Below, in pieces: positions 44,725 through 52,923 of a stretch of 64,000 nucleotides of DNA. Numbering within the stretch: the first letter of the stretch is position 1; each line of letters begins with the position of its first letter. The notes below the pieces were generated by a model. The model ran no database searches. It was not told the origin of the DNA and worked only from the letters and a program-made list of their open reading frames with translations. A program made the translations under genes and the position numbers. Source of the DNA: Streptomyces sp. Ru71 (GTDB lineage Bacteria > Actinomycetota > Actinomycetes > Streptomycetales > Streptomycetaceae); NCBI RefSeq assembly GCF_002920535.1, contig NZ_PQSS01000003.1, forward strand, positions 62,001-126,000. Direction: 5' to 3'.

Positions 44725-44916
44725 GTGCACGAGCGCCCGTCCACCTCCCCCCACCCCCGTCTGCGCCCGCCCGGCGGCACCCCCTTCACCCGGGGCGTCG
44801 CCGCCGCCGTACTGGCCGTGGCGGCGCTGATCACGGCGGCCAACGCGGGCCCGGCCAAGGCGGCACCCCAGACGGCCGTCTCCGAGGTGCAGCACCCGCA
44901 GCCGGGCCGGCCGTGA
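44725..44916 (+). CDS. Small predicted secreted peptide, candidate signal for the XRE-TPR regulator
   Basis: The 63-codon frame starts at GTG 44725, with GTGAGG just upstream, and has almost only G or C at third positions. A basic N-terminus (RLRPPGGTPFTRG) leads to a hydrophobic segment (VAAAVLAVAALITAANAG) and a signal-peptidase-like AKA-A site. Cleavage would leave a 17-residue peptide, APQTAVSEVQHPQPGRP, rich in Pro and Gln. Its place opposite an XRE-TPR gene suggests a pheromone-type peptide. No known family is recognised. Confidence 0.7.
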   Translation: MHERPSTSPHPRLRPPGGTPFTRGVAAAVLAVAALITAANAGPAKAAPQTAVSEVQHPQPGRP

Positions 44917-44922
44917 CACCGC

Positions 44923-46317
44923 TCAGTGCGGCAGCTCCCGCTTCAGGGCCCGGTCCAGCGCCTCGGCCAGCTCCTGGTCGTCGGGCGGCTCCGCACCCCC
45001 ACCGCGCGGCCCCACGTCGTACAGCGGACCCAGCGCGGTGATCAGCGTCCGGGACACCGCCCCGTACAGCGGCGTGCGCGGGCGCTGCACGGCCTCGCGC
45101 AGCGCCGGCAGCAGGATCTGCCGGCTGAAGCTCAGCCCGCCGAGCCGGTCGGGCGGGGTCCGGCCGGGGCTCTCACCGGTCGGGGACGCCGACGGCCGCT
45201 CCGCGAACACCGGCGCGTGCGTGCAGCCGGCGCCGCCCTCGTACGCGGACGTCCGCGTCGCCGCGAACCCGGCCCGCAGCAGACAGCGCTCGCTGTCGGG
45301 GTCCGTCAGGAACCGGATCAGGTCGAAGGCGCGCGCCGCCCGCTCACCGGACACGGTGGAGGTGACCGCCAGGTCCTGGCCGCCCAGCACCGACTTCCCG
45401 GGCAGCCGGGTCACCCCGAGGTCGTCCTTGAACGTCGCGTACAGCGTGGGATACACGTACGGCCAGTGCCGCAGGAACGTGGTGCGTCCCCGGGCGAAGT
45501 CGTCCAGGGAGCGCGCCTCGTCGGACTCGTAGGCGTCCCGCAGCGTGTACGCGGTCCCGGTGCGCCGGCGCAGCTCGCCGATGCCGGCCGCCAACTGCTC
45601 CTCGCCGCCCCGGTAGCGGCCCTCGCCGTCGATGAGCCGGAAGTCCTCGCCCCCGGCCGACGCGAACGCCTCGATCGCGTTGACGGTGCGCCCCTCGTAG
45701 CCGTCCAGCTGGGTGGTCCACCCGGCCTCGTACCCCTTGGGGCGCTCCCGGTTGAGTTTCTCGATCAGCTGCCGCAGCTCGTCCCAGCCCACGCTGCTGC
45801 CCAGGTCGCCGCGCCCGCTGACCGCCGTCAGATGGTCCCGCCGGTAGTACAGCAGCCCCACGTCGCTGTTGAACGGCACCGCGTACCGCTTGCCGCCCCA
45901 CCGGGACGTGCCGTCCACCGAGGACACCAGGTCGGACTCCCGCTCCACGGCGCCCTCCGGCAGCGGCTGGATCAGCTCGGCCGCCGCGAACTCCGGCACC
46001 CAGGTCACATCGAGGTTGACCACGTCGTACGACGCGCTGCCCGACTGCAGCGCGCCGAGCAGCTGGCTGCGCTGGGCGTCGGCGGAGCCGGGCAGCTCCA
46101 CCAGGCGGGCCCGGTAGCCGTCGGCGGGCTGGGTGCGGTTCCAGGCGTCGATCAGCTGCTGCCGTATGCCTCCCTTGCCGGTGACGTCCCGCCCGCTGGC
46201 GACCACGATCCAGCGGGACGAGGAGGAGGGCGGCGCGCTCTCCTCGGTGCCCTTGCCGCCGGTGCAGGCCGCCACGGCCAGCAGCGTCAGGGCGGCGGCG
46301 ATCCGTCGGAGCCTCAT
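44923..46317 (-). CDS. Extracellular solute-binding lipoprotein of the caspase-vWA operon
   Basis: The 464-residue protein has a lipobox (TLLAVAACTGG, Cys18) and a type 2 periplasmic-binding fold of the sugar/peptide type (VNLDVTWVPEFAAAELIQPL, AVPFNSDVGLLYYRRDHLTA, FARGRTTFLRHWPYVYPTLY, SGERAARAFDLIRFLTDPDS). No ABC permease is adjacent. Its ATG overlaps the stop of the caspase-vWA fusion gene by ATGA, so it is made together with that protein, which itself carries a solute-binding-like region. It may present a ligand to the fusion protein. Confidence 0.88.
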   Translation of the reverse strand: MRLRRIAAALTLLAVAACTGGKGTEESAPPSSSSRWIVVASGRDVTGKGGIRQQLIDAWNRTQPADGYRARLVELPGSADAQRSQLLGALQSGSASYDVVNLDVTWVPEFAAAELIQPLPEGAVERESDLVSSVDGTSRWGGKRYAVPFNSDVGLLYYRRDHLTAVSGRGDLGSSVGWDELRQLIEKLNRERPKGYEAGWTTQLDGYEGRTVNAIEAFASAGGEDFRLIDGEGRYRGGEEQLAAGIGELRRRTGTAYTLRDAYESDEARSLDDFARGRTTFLRHWPYVYPTLYATFKDDLGVTRLPGKSVLGGQDLAVTSTVSGERAARAFDLIRFLTDPDSERCLLRAGFAATRTSAYEGGAGCTHAPVFAERPSASPTGESPGRTPPDRLGGLSFSRQILLPALREAVQRPRTPLYGAVSRTLITALGPLYDVGPRGGGAEPPDDQELAEALDRALKRELPH

Positions 46318-48869
46318 TCCTCCCCCGTCCCGGTCCGCGCGACCTCGTCGTGCAGCGCCGCCCCGAGGTCGTCCCCGGGGTCCAGGCAGCGTCCCGAACT
46401 CGCCGCGGAGATCCGGGCGTCGGGCCGGCCGCCGTCACAGCCGCCGTCGGCCAGCGACACCATGGCGACCGGCACTCCCGCCGCCCGGGCCCGCTGCAGC
46501 ACCTCGTCGAGGGCGCGGCCGGTCAGCCGGGTGTTGTCCTCGTCGTCGGTGAGATAGACGATCAGCTGCGGCCGCTGGGCGTCGGTGCCGCGCCCCCGCA
46601 TGAACTCCAGCGCGTCCAGCAGCGCGGCGTGCGGGTCGGCCTCCGCGTCGCGGACCCGGGCGCCGCCGCCGGGGTCGAGGGCGCGGACGGCGTCGGCACG
46701 CCGGTGGGTGGCGAACCGCAGCAGGTCGGTGTGGGTGGACCCGGAGGTGCCGGCCACCGCCCACACCCCGTACTCGTCGCGGTCGCCGAGTCCGCCGAGG
46801 GACTGCTGGAGCAGGCCGGGCCCGCCGCTGGGCCCCTCCCACAGCCCGGCCATGGAGCCGGAGCTGTCCAGCAGGAACAGCACCTGGCCGGGGCCGCCGG
46901 CGCCGCGGTAGCGCTCCAGCGCCGCGTTCATCGCGGTCGGCTCGGCCGCCTCGCGCGGGGTGCCGGGGTCGGCGAGCACGCCGGGCGCGGCCTTGCCGCC
47001 GGCCAGCAGCCGGTGCGGTGCGTCGGGGGAGCGCAAGCCGTAGTCGCCGAGGACCTCGCGGCCGCCGTCACCGCTCAGCCAGTCGTGGAACCGCTTGACG
47101 GCGTCGTCGCGCGCCTGGGCGTCGCGGTCGCCGTCCTCCCAGCGCACCCGCACGAACGCGGGCTGCAGAGCGGGCACGTCGTCGGGGTACTGGGCGACGC
47201 GCCGGGCGCGCACCACCTCCGAGGCGCAGCCGACGCCGCTCTTGAGCAGGAACTCCGGGGCGAGGACGGCGGTGCGCCGGTCCTCGGCGGGGTCGTCGGG
47301 CAGCCTGCACAGCAGCTCGCCGGCGGTCGGTGCGGGCGGGCCGCTCTGCGCGACGGTCCGCTCGGCGGCCCGGGCGTCGACGGCACCGCCGTACAGGCCG
47401 ATCGTGGCCAGCAGCGCGGCGTCGGTGAACTCGGGGTCGGGCCGCACCACCTGGGCCCGGCCGCCCCGGCCCTCGAAGGCGGCGACCAGCGCGGCCAGCG
47501 GGCCACCGCCGCCGGCCTTGGCCGCGCCGGCGTCGTCCGGCACCGCCAGCACGACGGGAGAGTAGGCGAACGGCTCCCCCATCGGCTCCACATGCGCGAA
47601 GACGCGCCCCTCCTGCCCCGCGGTCACCCGGGTGACATCGGCCGGCGAGGCCGGCACCCACACGTCCGGCTGCGGCCCGACGTCCCGCTGCGGATCGTCG
47701 TCGTCGCGGGGCTGCTGCCACGCGTCGGTGCGGTCCCGCAGCGCGGCGACGGCGTCGGCGGCGCCCGCGCTGTCCACGGTGATGCCGGTGCGGCGGCAGC
47801 CGTCGCCGTCGGTGTCGGCGCCGGACGAGAGATAGGCGTCCGCCGCCGCGGACAGCGCCGGCTCCAGATCCGGGTCGGTCAGCACGCGCAGCTCCAGCGG
47901 CGGGGCGCAGGCCGGGGAGTCGTCGATCAGTACGGCGACGGCGTAGCCGCCGGCGGCGGTGACGGCCAGCGCCAGCAGCACCACCAGCCACAGGCGCAGC
48001 CGGTCGCGCAGCAGCCGCCGCAGCCGGTCCACCGTCTCGTACCAGGACGCGGTCAGGGCCCGCAGCATCGTCCGCCACCAGGGCTGGGGCGCCGGTCCGG
48101 GGCCGACGGCCCGCAGCAGGACGTCCTCGCCCGGCTCCCAGACCGCCTGCGGGGCCTGGTGGTCGCCTGCCCCGGTGGGGACGCGCGCCTTGCGCATCCG
48201 CTCCTTCAGCGCGACGTACAGCTCGGACAGCCACAGCTCGCCGCCGTCCCCGCCCGCGGCACCGGGCTCCGTGAACAGCCGGACCAGGTGCCGGGTGAAG
48301 GGCGTGGGCCTGCTGCTGCCTCCCGGATGGGTGAGCCGGTTGGCCTGCACGCTCATCAGCAGCAGGATCTTCTGCCGCTCGTGCGGCTCGAAGCGGTGCC
48401 AGACACCGGCGGCGTTGCCCGCGTAGCAGCAGTCCAGGATCACCACCACGCGTTCGGCGCCGCTGGCGGCCAGCTCGGCGAGCACCTGCGTGAACTGCAC
48501 CGCGCCCGGGAACACGTCGTGCCGGCCGCGTGCCACGCGCGCGTTGCGCATCTGCAGGAAGAGTTCGTCGCCGGCGCTGGTGACGATGCCGTGCCCGGCG
48601 AAGTAGAGCAGCAGCAGGCCCTGCGCCTCCCGGGCGGCGCGGTGCAGGGCCGCGCCGAAGCCGTCGTGGGTGGGCGAGGCGTACTCGACGATCTCGCCCT
48701 CGCGGAAGACCTCGCCCCGGTGCAGGGCCTCGGCGAGCGCGGTGCGGTTGCAGCGGACGGCGGGCAGCTGCCCGGGCACGCCGTCGGGGCCGTCGGCCTT
48801 GGTGTGGTCGTACTCGGACACGCCGACGATCAGCGCCCGGTTGGCCTTCCCGCGCGGGTCGAAACTCAC
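46314..48869 (-). CDS. Caspase - membrane segment - solute-binding-like - vWA fusion protein
   Basis: The product is 851 residues from GTG 48869. Residues 10-250 are a caspase/metacaspase domain (RALIVGVSEYDHTKADG), with catalytic His93 in LLLYFAGHGIVTSAG and Cys148 in VVVILDCCYAG. One membrane segment spans about 293-315 (LWLVVLLALAVTAAGGYAVA). Outside it, about 325-640 resembles a solute-binding fold (ELRVLTDPDLEPALSAAADA), and 660-840 is a vWA domain with MIDAS residues in VLFLLDSSGSMAGLW and IVYLTDDEDNTRL. The layout places a protease inside and a ligand- or metal-dependent sensor outside. It is between an EACC1-like gene (4-base gap) and a solute-binding lipoprotein (4-base overlap). A conflict or cell-death role is inferred. 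Confidence 0.9.
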   Translation of the reverse strand: MSFDPRGKANRALIVGVSEYDHTKADGPDGVPGQLPAVRCNRTALAEALHRGEVFREGEIVEYASPTHDGFGAALHRAAREAQGLLLLYFAGHGIVTSAGDELFLQMRNARVARGRHDVFPGAVQFTQVLAELAASGAERVVVILDCCYAGNAAGVWHRFEPHERQKILLLMSVQANRLTHPGGSSRPTPFTRHLVRLFTEPGAAGGDGGELWLSELYVALKERMRKARVPTGAGDHQAPQAVWEPGEDVLLRAVGPGPAPQPWWRTMLRALTASWYETVDRLRRLLRDRLRLWLVVLLALAVTAAGGYAVAVLIDDSPACAPPLELRVLTDPDLEPALSAAADAYLSSGADTDGDGCRRTGITVDSAGAADAVAALRDRTDAWQQPRDDDDPQRDVGPQPDVWVPASPADVTRVTAGQEGRVFAHVEPMGEPFAYSPVVLAVPDDAGAAKAGGGGPLAALVAAFEGRGGRAQVVRPDPEFTDAALLATIGLYGGAVDARAAERTVAQSGPPAPTAGELLCRLPDDPAEDRRTAVLAPEFLLKSGVGCASEVVRARRVAQYPDDVPALQPAFVRVRWEDGDRDAQARDDAVKRFHDWLSGDGGREVLGDYGLRSPDAPHRLLAGGKAAPGVLADPGTPREAAEPTAMNAALERYRGAGGPGQVLFLLDSSGSMAGLWEGPSGGPGLLQQSLGGLGDRDEYGVWAVAGTSGSTHTDLLRFATHRRADAVRALDPGGGARVRDAEADPHAALLDALEFMRGRGTDAQRPQLIVYLTDDEDNTRLTGRALDEVLQRARAAGVPVAMVSLADGGCDGGRPDARISAASSGRCLDPGDDLGAALHDEVARTGTGEE

Positions 48870-48873
48870 GGGC

Positions 48874-49239
48874 CTAGTCCTCGCCGGGGTCCAGCGGGTC
48901 GACCCGTGTCCTCGGCGGTTCCCCGTTCTCCACGCGGCGGCGGTTGGCCTTCCAGGCCTTCACCGCGCGCGAGGTGTACTCGGCCAGCGTGGCCACCGTC
49001 GTGACCTCCCCGACGATGTGGAGCGCGATCTCCCACGCGGAGCCCATGTGCTCGTCGGCCCCGTCCCCGGGCCGCACCTCGATACGCAGCGCCCCGGCGC
49101 GCACCAGCTCCTGGATCGGCTGCTCCTGCTCCAGCCACGCCTGTAACGCGCCGACGTCGGCTCTGCTCGCACTCGCGTCCAAGGCGACCCGCACGCCCGC
49201 CCCGGCCTCTGCGTCCCCCTCAGCCATGCGCCACATCAT
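48874..49239 (-). CDS. EACC1-like effector-associated component
   Basis: The product is 121 residues from ATG 49239 (ATG 49227 is also possible). It reads as a small alpha/beta protein, with GALQAWLEQEQPIQELVRAG, ALRIEVRPGDGADEHMGSAW and TTVATLAEYTSRAVKAWKAN. This matches the shape of the effector-associated constant component found beside caspase and other effectors in bacterial conflict systems. It lies between the caspase-like gene and the caspase-vWA fusion, in the position expected for such a partner. The match is by recall of the family pattern, not a search. Confidence 0.6.
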   Translation of the reverse strand: MMWRMAEGDAEAGAGVRVALDASASRADVGALQAWLEQEQPIQELVRAGALRIEVRPGDGADEHMGSAWEIALHIVGEVTTVATLAEYTSRAVKAWKANRRRVENGEPPRTRVDPLDPGED

Positions 49240-49302
49240 GACACCGGCTCAGCTTCCGGAGGGAGACCTCGGACGAACCCGGCGCACCGGAGCGCGCCCC
49301 CC

Positions 49303-50382
49303 TCACACCCGGGTCGGTGACTCCCGGCGGGCGTCCAGCTGCCGCAGCTGGCCCAGTACGTGGTCCAGGGCGCCCTCGCGGCGGCCCGGCACCCGGCCCC
49401 GCAGCTCGGCCAGGGCGGCGCCCAGGTCGCGGGCGCGGTCGGTGTCACGGATCGACGTCCACTGGTGGTGGGCCCGGTCCACGGCGGCCTCCACGGCCGG
49501 CGCGTCGGGTGCCTGGCCGGCGGCGAGCCGCGCCGAGGCCACGGCGAGCCAGGCGCGGCAGCTGCGGGCCGCGTCCCCGGCGAACATCGCCAGGTCGGCG
49601 CGGACCTCGCTCCAGTGCAGCGCCTCGTCGGAGCCGGGCCCGTGGGCCCGCCGGGCCGCCTGCTCCCACTGCGCGGCGAGCGCGTCGGCGTCGGCGTGCC
49701 GTCCCTCGCGCACGGCGGTGCTGAGCGCCACGTGCGGGTCGGCGGGGGCCGGCCCGGGGGTGCTCAGCACCAGGTCCCGCAGCGGCCCGTCGGCGGCGAT
49801 CCGGGCCAGCGCCTGCTGGTGCAGCTGGTCCAGCGGAGGCCGCCGCCCGCTGCGCAGGATCGTCGCCACGGCCTTCATGTACGCGGGTGAGGCGACACTG
49901 CGCCGGGGCGGCGGCGGGGCGATGCGACCGTGAACGGCGGTGCCCCGGCCGGAGTCCAGCCCGTGGGCGCCGACCCACTGCCAGCTCTCGGCGTCCGCGT
50001 GCAGGTCCACCACCAGGGTGGTGGTGCCGCCGGGCCGCAGCCGCAGCTCCTCACGGAACCAGTGCCAGGGGAAGGCGGTGTAGCGCACGCTGGCCGCGGT
50101 GGTGCGGGCCAGCGCCAGGTGCGGCAGGTGCTGGCGCCGGTCCAGCTGGAGCTGCCCCGTGACGAACACCGTGAGCGGCCCGGGCGCGGCCGCGGCGGCC
50201 CGCAGCCGGGTCAGCACGGCCTGCGGCTCCAGCGGGTCGGCGAGTTCGACGACGTTCGCGGTGTCGGTGCCGGCCAGCACGGCGGGGGGCACGGCGGCCA
50301 GGACGGGGAGCACGGACGCCGCGTCCACCAGACATCCCCGCCCCACCGGCGAGGCCGCGAGCAGCAGCACGGTTCCGGCCAT
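49303..50382 (-). CDS. Caspase-like protein with apparent loss of catalytic residues, plus helical region
   Basis: The 359-residue product follows GGGGGAG by 7 bases. The strand pattern of the caspase fold is present (GTVLLLAASPVGRG, PLTVFVTGQLQLDRR, TTTLVVDLHADAESWQWVG), but the AGHG position reads TGQL (Gln77) and the DxC position reads DLH (His128), so neither catalytic residue is kept. Residues from about 165 on form helical, TPR-like repeats (HADADALAAQWEQAARRAHG, SCRAWLAVASARLAAGQAPD). It is the first gene of the caspase-vWA operon. A scaffold, inhibitor or sensor role is possible. The caspase relationship is my inference from pattern. Confidence 0.75.
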   Translation of the reverse strand: MAGTVLLLAASPVGRGCLVDAASVLPVLAAVPPAVLAGTDTANVVELADPLEPQAVLTRLRAAAAAPGPLTVFVTGQLQLDRRQHLPHLALARTTAASVRYTAFPWHWFREELRLRPGGTTTLVVDLHADAESWQWVGAHGLDSGRGTAVHGRIAPPPPRRSVASPAYMKAVATILRSGRRPPLDQLHQQALARIAADGPLRDLVLSTPGPAPADPHVALSTAVREGRHADADALAAQWEQAARRAHGPGSDEALHWSEVRADLAMFAGDAARSCRAWLAVASARLAAGQAPDAPAVEAAVDRAHHQWTSIRDTDRARDLGAALAELRGRVPGRREGALDHVLGQLRQLDARRESPTRV

Positions 50383-50471
50383 CGGCCACTCCCCCCTGAC
50401 GACTGTCGTGGATCACGTACGGCAGCACCGTAACCGCTGCGGGTGCAAAGGGGGACCGGGGACCGCGAAGA

Positions 50472-50583
50472 CCGGTTCGTGGTGACGCCGACCAGACCGA
50501 TGCCCAGCATGCGGACCACGGCCGGCGCGGGCTGGCCGGCCGGCAGGGCGAAGCCGGTCGGGAACAGGGCGTTGAGCGCGTCA
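50472..50583 (-). pseudogene. Possible short gene remnant
   Basis: Read leftward, one frame gives DALNALFPTGFALPAGQP and VVRMLGIGLVGVTTNR with nearly all third positions G or C, a coding-like signature that stops abruptly near 50472. It has no start or stop of its own and abuts the phosphatase stop. It may be a gene relic or the tail of a former fusion. Low certainty. Confidence 0.3.
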
Positions 50584-52179
50584 GCGGTGTCTGCGGACGG
50601 CGAAGACCGTCGTGTCGTCGGCGAGGCGGCCCCGGCAGTGATTCAGGGTCGCGTCCCGGACGTGGGCGACCAGACGGAAGGGCTCGGCGGTGCGCGGATC
50701 GTCGCGCACGGCGCCGGCCAGGTCCTCGGCCAGCGGGTAGAAGCAGCCGGTCTCGTCGCGGGCCTCGGTCACCCCGTCCGTGACCAGCAGCAGCGTCTCG
50801 GCGGCGGCCAGCGGCACCCTGCGCACCCGCGGCGGGGTGGGGACCAGGTCGCCGAGGCCGAGGGGGAGCCCGTCGCCCGGCGGCAGCGGGCGCACGCCCG
50901 CCGGACTGACCGCGAGCGGCGGCTCGTGGCCGAAGAGGACCAGGTCGACCGCGTCGGGCACGTCGGGCGGGAAGTCCAGCAGGACGGCCGTCGCGAACCG
51001 GTCGCCCCCGGCCCGGCCGATGGCGTCGATGTGGCCGCGGTGGCGGACCATGCGGGTCTCCAGGCGCTCGGCGACCGTCGCGAGGTCCCGCTCGTGGTAG
51101 CCGGCCTCCCGGAACGTGCCCAGCAGCGCGGCCGCCGCCTCCACCGCGCCGAGCCCCTTGCCCTGTACGTCGCCGAGCAGCACCCGGGTGCCGTGGGGGC
51201 CGGGCTGGATGTCGTAGAAGTCGCCGCCGACCCGGGCCTCGGTGTCCGCGGCGAGGTAGACGGCGGCGTGGTCGAGGCCGCCCCACAGCGGCGGCAGCGG
51301 GCGCAGCACGGTGCGGCGGGTGGTCTCCGCGATGTGCGTCATGTGCAGCATCCGCCGCTCCCCGCGCACCCGGACCGCGCAGGCCAGCGTGGCCAGCACA
51401 CCGCCGACGCCCACCAGGACGAAGTCCGACAGCCCGACCTGGAACTGGTTCGGCCACGCGGTGTCCACGCCGTAGTACGAGACGACCGCGAGCACCGCGT
51501 AGGCCGCCGTGCCCCGCACCCCGCAGATCGCCGCGGCGATGCCGGGCACCAGCACGATCCAGGTGACGATCCGGAACGTGCCGGGTGTGTTGACGTCGAT
51601 GGCGATGATCGCGAGGAGCAGCAGCAACGGCGGCACCCAGGCCACGCTGTGGCCGCGCACCTGGAGCAGCTGATGCCGGTGCACGGCGTCCCGCCGGGCG
51701 ACGGCCCGAAGATACGGACCGCGGGGCGACCGCCCGGGACGAACCCGGGCGGCGCCGCGGCCAGGGGCCTCACGGCCCGGGGTCCCGCGGCCGGGGGCGC
51801 CCCTCTCCGGGAGGCCCGGCACCCCGCCGCCCGGGACCCCGCCGCCCGGGGCGCCTCGGTCCGGCCCACCTCGGTCCGGGACCCCGCTGCCCGAGGCGCC
51901 TTGGTCCTGGTCTGCTCGGTCCGGGACCTCGCCGCCCGGGGCTGCTCGCTTTGGGACACCTGCGTCCGGGACTCCTCGGTCCGGGACCTCGCCGCCCGGG
52001 GCGCCTCCGTCCGAAATCCCTCCCTCCGGGCCCCCGCTACCCGGGGCACCTCCCTCCGGGACACCTCCGCCTGCGGCGCCTCCCTCCGGAACCCCGCCGC
52101 CCGCGGCGCCTCGGTCCGGGGCAGCTTCCTCCGGGACAGCGCCGTCCCGGGCAGCACCGTTCGGGGCGTCGCTGTTCAT
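50581..52179 (-). CDS. Membrane SpoIIE/PP2C-type phosphatase with repetitive N-terminus
   Basis: The product is about 532 residues if ATG 52179 is used. In-frame GTG 52206 and ATG 52242 are equally possible, and none has a good ribosome site. Residues 1-140 are Gly/Pro/Asp/Arg repeats. A hydrophobic region with several membrane segments (WVPPLLLLLAIIAIDVN, VTWIVLVPGIAAAICGVRGT, and others) is followed by the SpoIIE/PP2C domain (VYLAADTEARVGGDFYDIQP, VLLGDVQGKGLGAVEAAAAL, LVLFGHEPPLAVSPAG, LLLVTDGVTEARDETG). These proteins dephosphorylate anti-anti-sigma factors. A divergent small membrane protein shares its promoter region. Confidence 0.85.
   Translation of the reverse strand: MNSDAPNGAARDGAVPEEAAPDRGAAGGGVPEGGAAGGGVPEGGAPGSGGPEGGISDGGAPGGEVPDRGVPDAGVPKRAAPGGEVPDRADQDQGASGSGVPDRGGPDRGAPGGGVPGGGVPGLPERGAPGRGTPGREAPGRGAARVRPGRSPRGPYLRAVARRDAVHRHQLLQVRGHSVAWVPPLLLLLAIIAIDVNTPGTFRIVTWIVLVPGIAAAICGVRGTAAYAVLAVVSYYGVDTAWPNQFQVGLSDFVLVGVGGVLATLACAVRVRGERRMLHMTHIAETTRRTVLRPLPPLWGGLDHAAVYLAADTEARVGGDFYDIQPGPHGTRVLLGDVQGKGLGAVEAAAALLGTFREAGYHERDLATVAERLETRMVRHRGHIDAIGRAGGDRFATAVLLDFPPDVPDAVDLVLFGHEPPLAVSPAGVRPLPPGDGLPLGLGDLVPTPPRVRRVPLAAAETLLLVTDGVTEARDETGCFYPLAEDLAGAVRDDPRTAEPFRLVAHVRDATLNHCRGRLADDTTVFAVRRHR
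51755..52170. repeat. Minisatellite encoding the phosphatase N-terminus
   Basis: Degenerate 15-24 bp tandem units encode GGEVPDRGVPDAGVPKRA and similar PDRG/GGGVPEGG runs. The array keeps frame. The opposite strand is also open here, but its translation is equally repetitive, so it is a shadow. Confidence 0.8.
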
Positions 52180-52374
52180 GCCGCCGCTGTCCGGGCCACC
52201 GCTCACGAGCCCCAGCGAAACACGGGCCCGCTTCGCTCGCATCAGCGTCGGGCGCCGGGCCGCATCGGCGCCCGCCCGCATCAGCGCCGGTTTCGGGGGC
52301 ACACGTCGACTTGCCAGCGGCCTTCGCCAGGTGTGCTCTGGAAGGCGGGGGCGAGGAGAGGAAGGAGCTCTCTC

Positions 52375-52863
52375 ATGGCTCATGCGGCACCCGCGCCCGG
52401 CAGCGGTCCCACGCGCCGCGCGCTCGGCACCCGTTGGCGCGAGCCCCGCGTAGGCCACGCGCCCAACGGCCTGCCCGACGTGTTCAGCCAGCGGACCCAC
52501 GTCCTGGCGAGGTACGGCATCCCCGTCCTCCTCGGTCTCGTCTACGGCTACTGGGCCGCGGCCAACCGGCGCGACGGCGGGCCCATCACCGGCTGGAACG
52601 TGCTGTTCGGCTTCGTCACCGCCCTCGTGTTCATCGTGCTGTGCATCGCCGTGGCCGTCTTCGCTCCGCGGTTGCCGCGCGAACTGCACTCCGCCGTGAA
52701 GTCGGCGTTCGGCGGCATCGCGGTGGGCTTCCTGGTCAGCCAGAGCGGCGCGAGCGTGCTGTGGTCCTCGGCGATGGGTCTGGTGGCCGGGGCGGCCGTC
52801 TACGTCGTCTTCTTCTACCGCTACTACACACGCGAGGACGCGGAGGGCAACCGCATCCGCTGA
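52375..52863 (+). CDS. Four-segment membrane protein of unknown function
   Basis: The product is 162 residues from ATG 52375, with GAAGGAG 7 bases upstream. After about 45 soluble residues come four membrane segments (YGIPVLLGLVYGYWAAANRR, WNVLFGFVTALVFIVLCIAV, FGGIAVGFLVSQSGASVLW, SAMGLVAGAAVYVVFFYRYY). No family is recognised. It is divergent from the SpoIIE/PP2C phosphatase and ends at a strong terminator, so it is a one-gene unit. Confidence 0.8.
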   Translation: MAHAAPAPGSGPTRRALGTRWREPRVGHAPNGLPDVFSQRTHVLARYGIPVLLGLVYGYWAAANRRDGGPITGWNVLFGFVTALVFIVLCIAVAVFAPRLPRELHSAVKSAFGGIAVGFLVSQSGASVLWSSAMGLVAGAAVYVVFFYRYYTREDAEGNRIR

Positions 52864-52888
52864 ACCCGCGGGCGCCGCAGACGCGCAG

Positions 52889-52923
52889 ACGTGGGCCCCG
52901 GTGTTGTGCACCGGGGCCCACGT
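52889..52923 (+). terminator. Intrinsic terminator after the small membrane protein
   Basis: A perfect 15-bp inverted repeat (52889-52903 and 52909-52923) with a 5-base loop follows the stop codon by 25 bases, with T residues after it. Confidence 0.88.
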
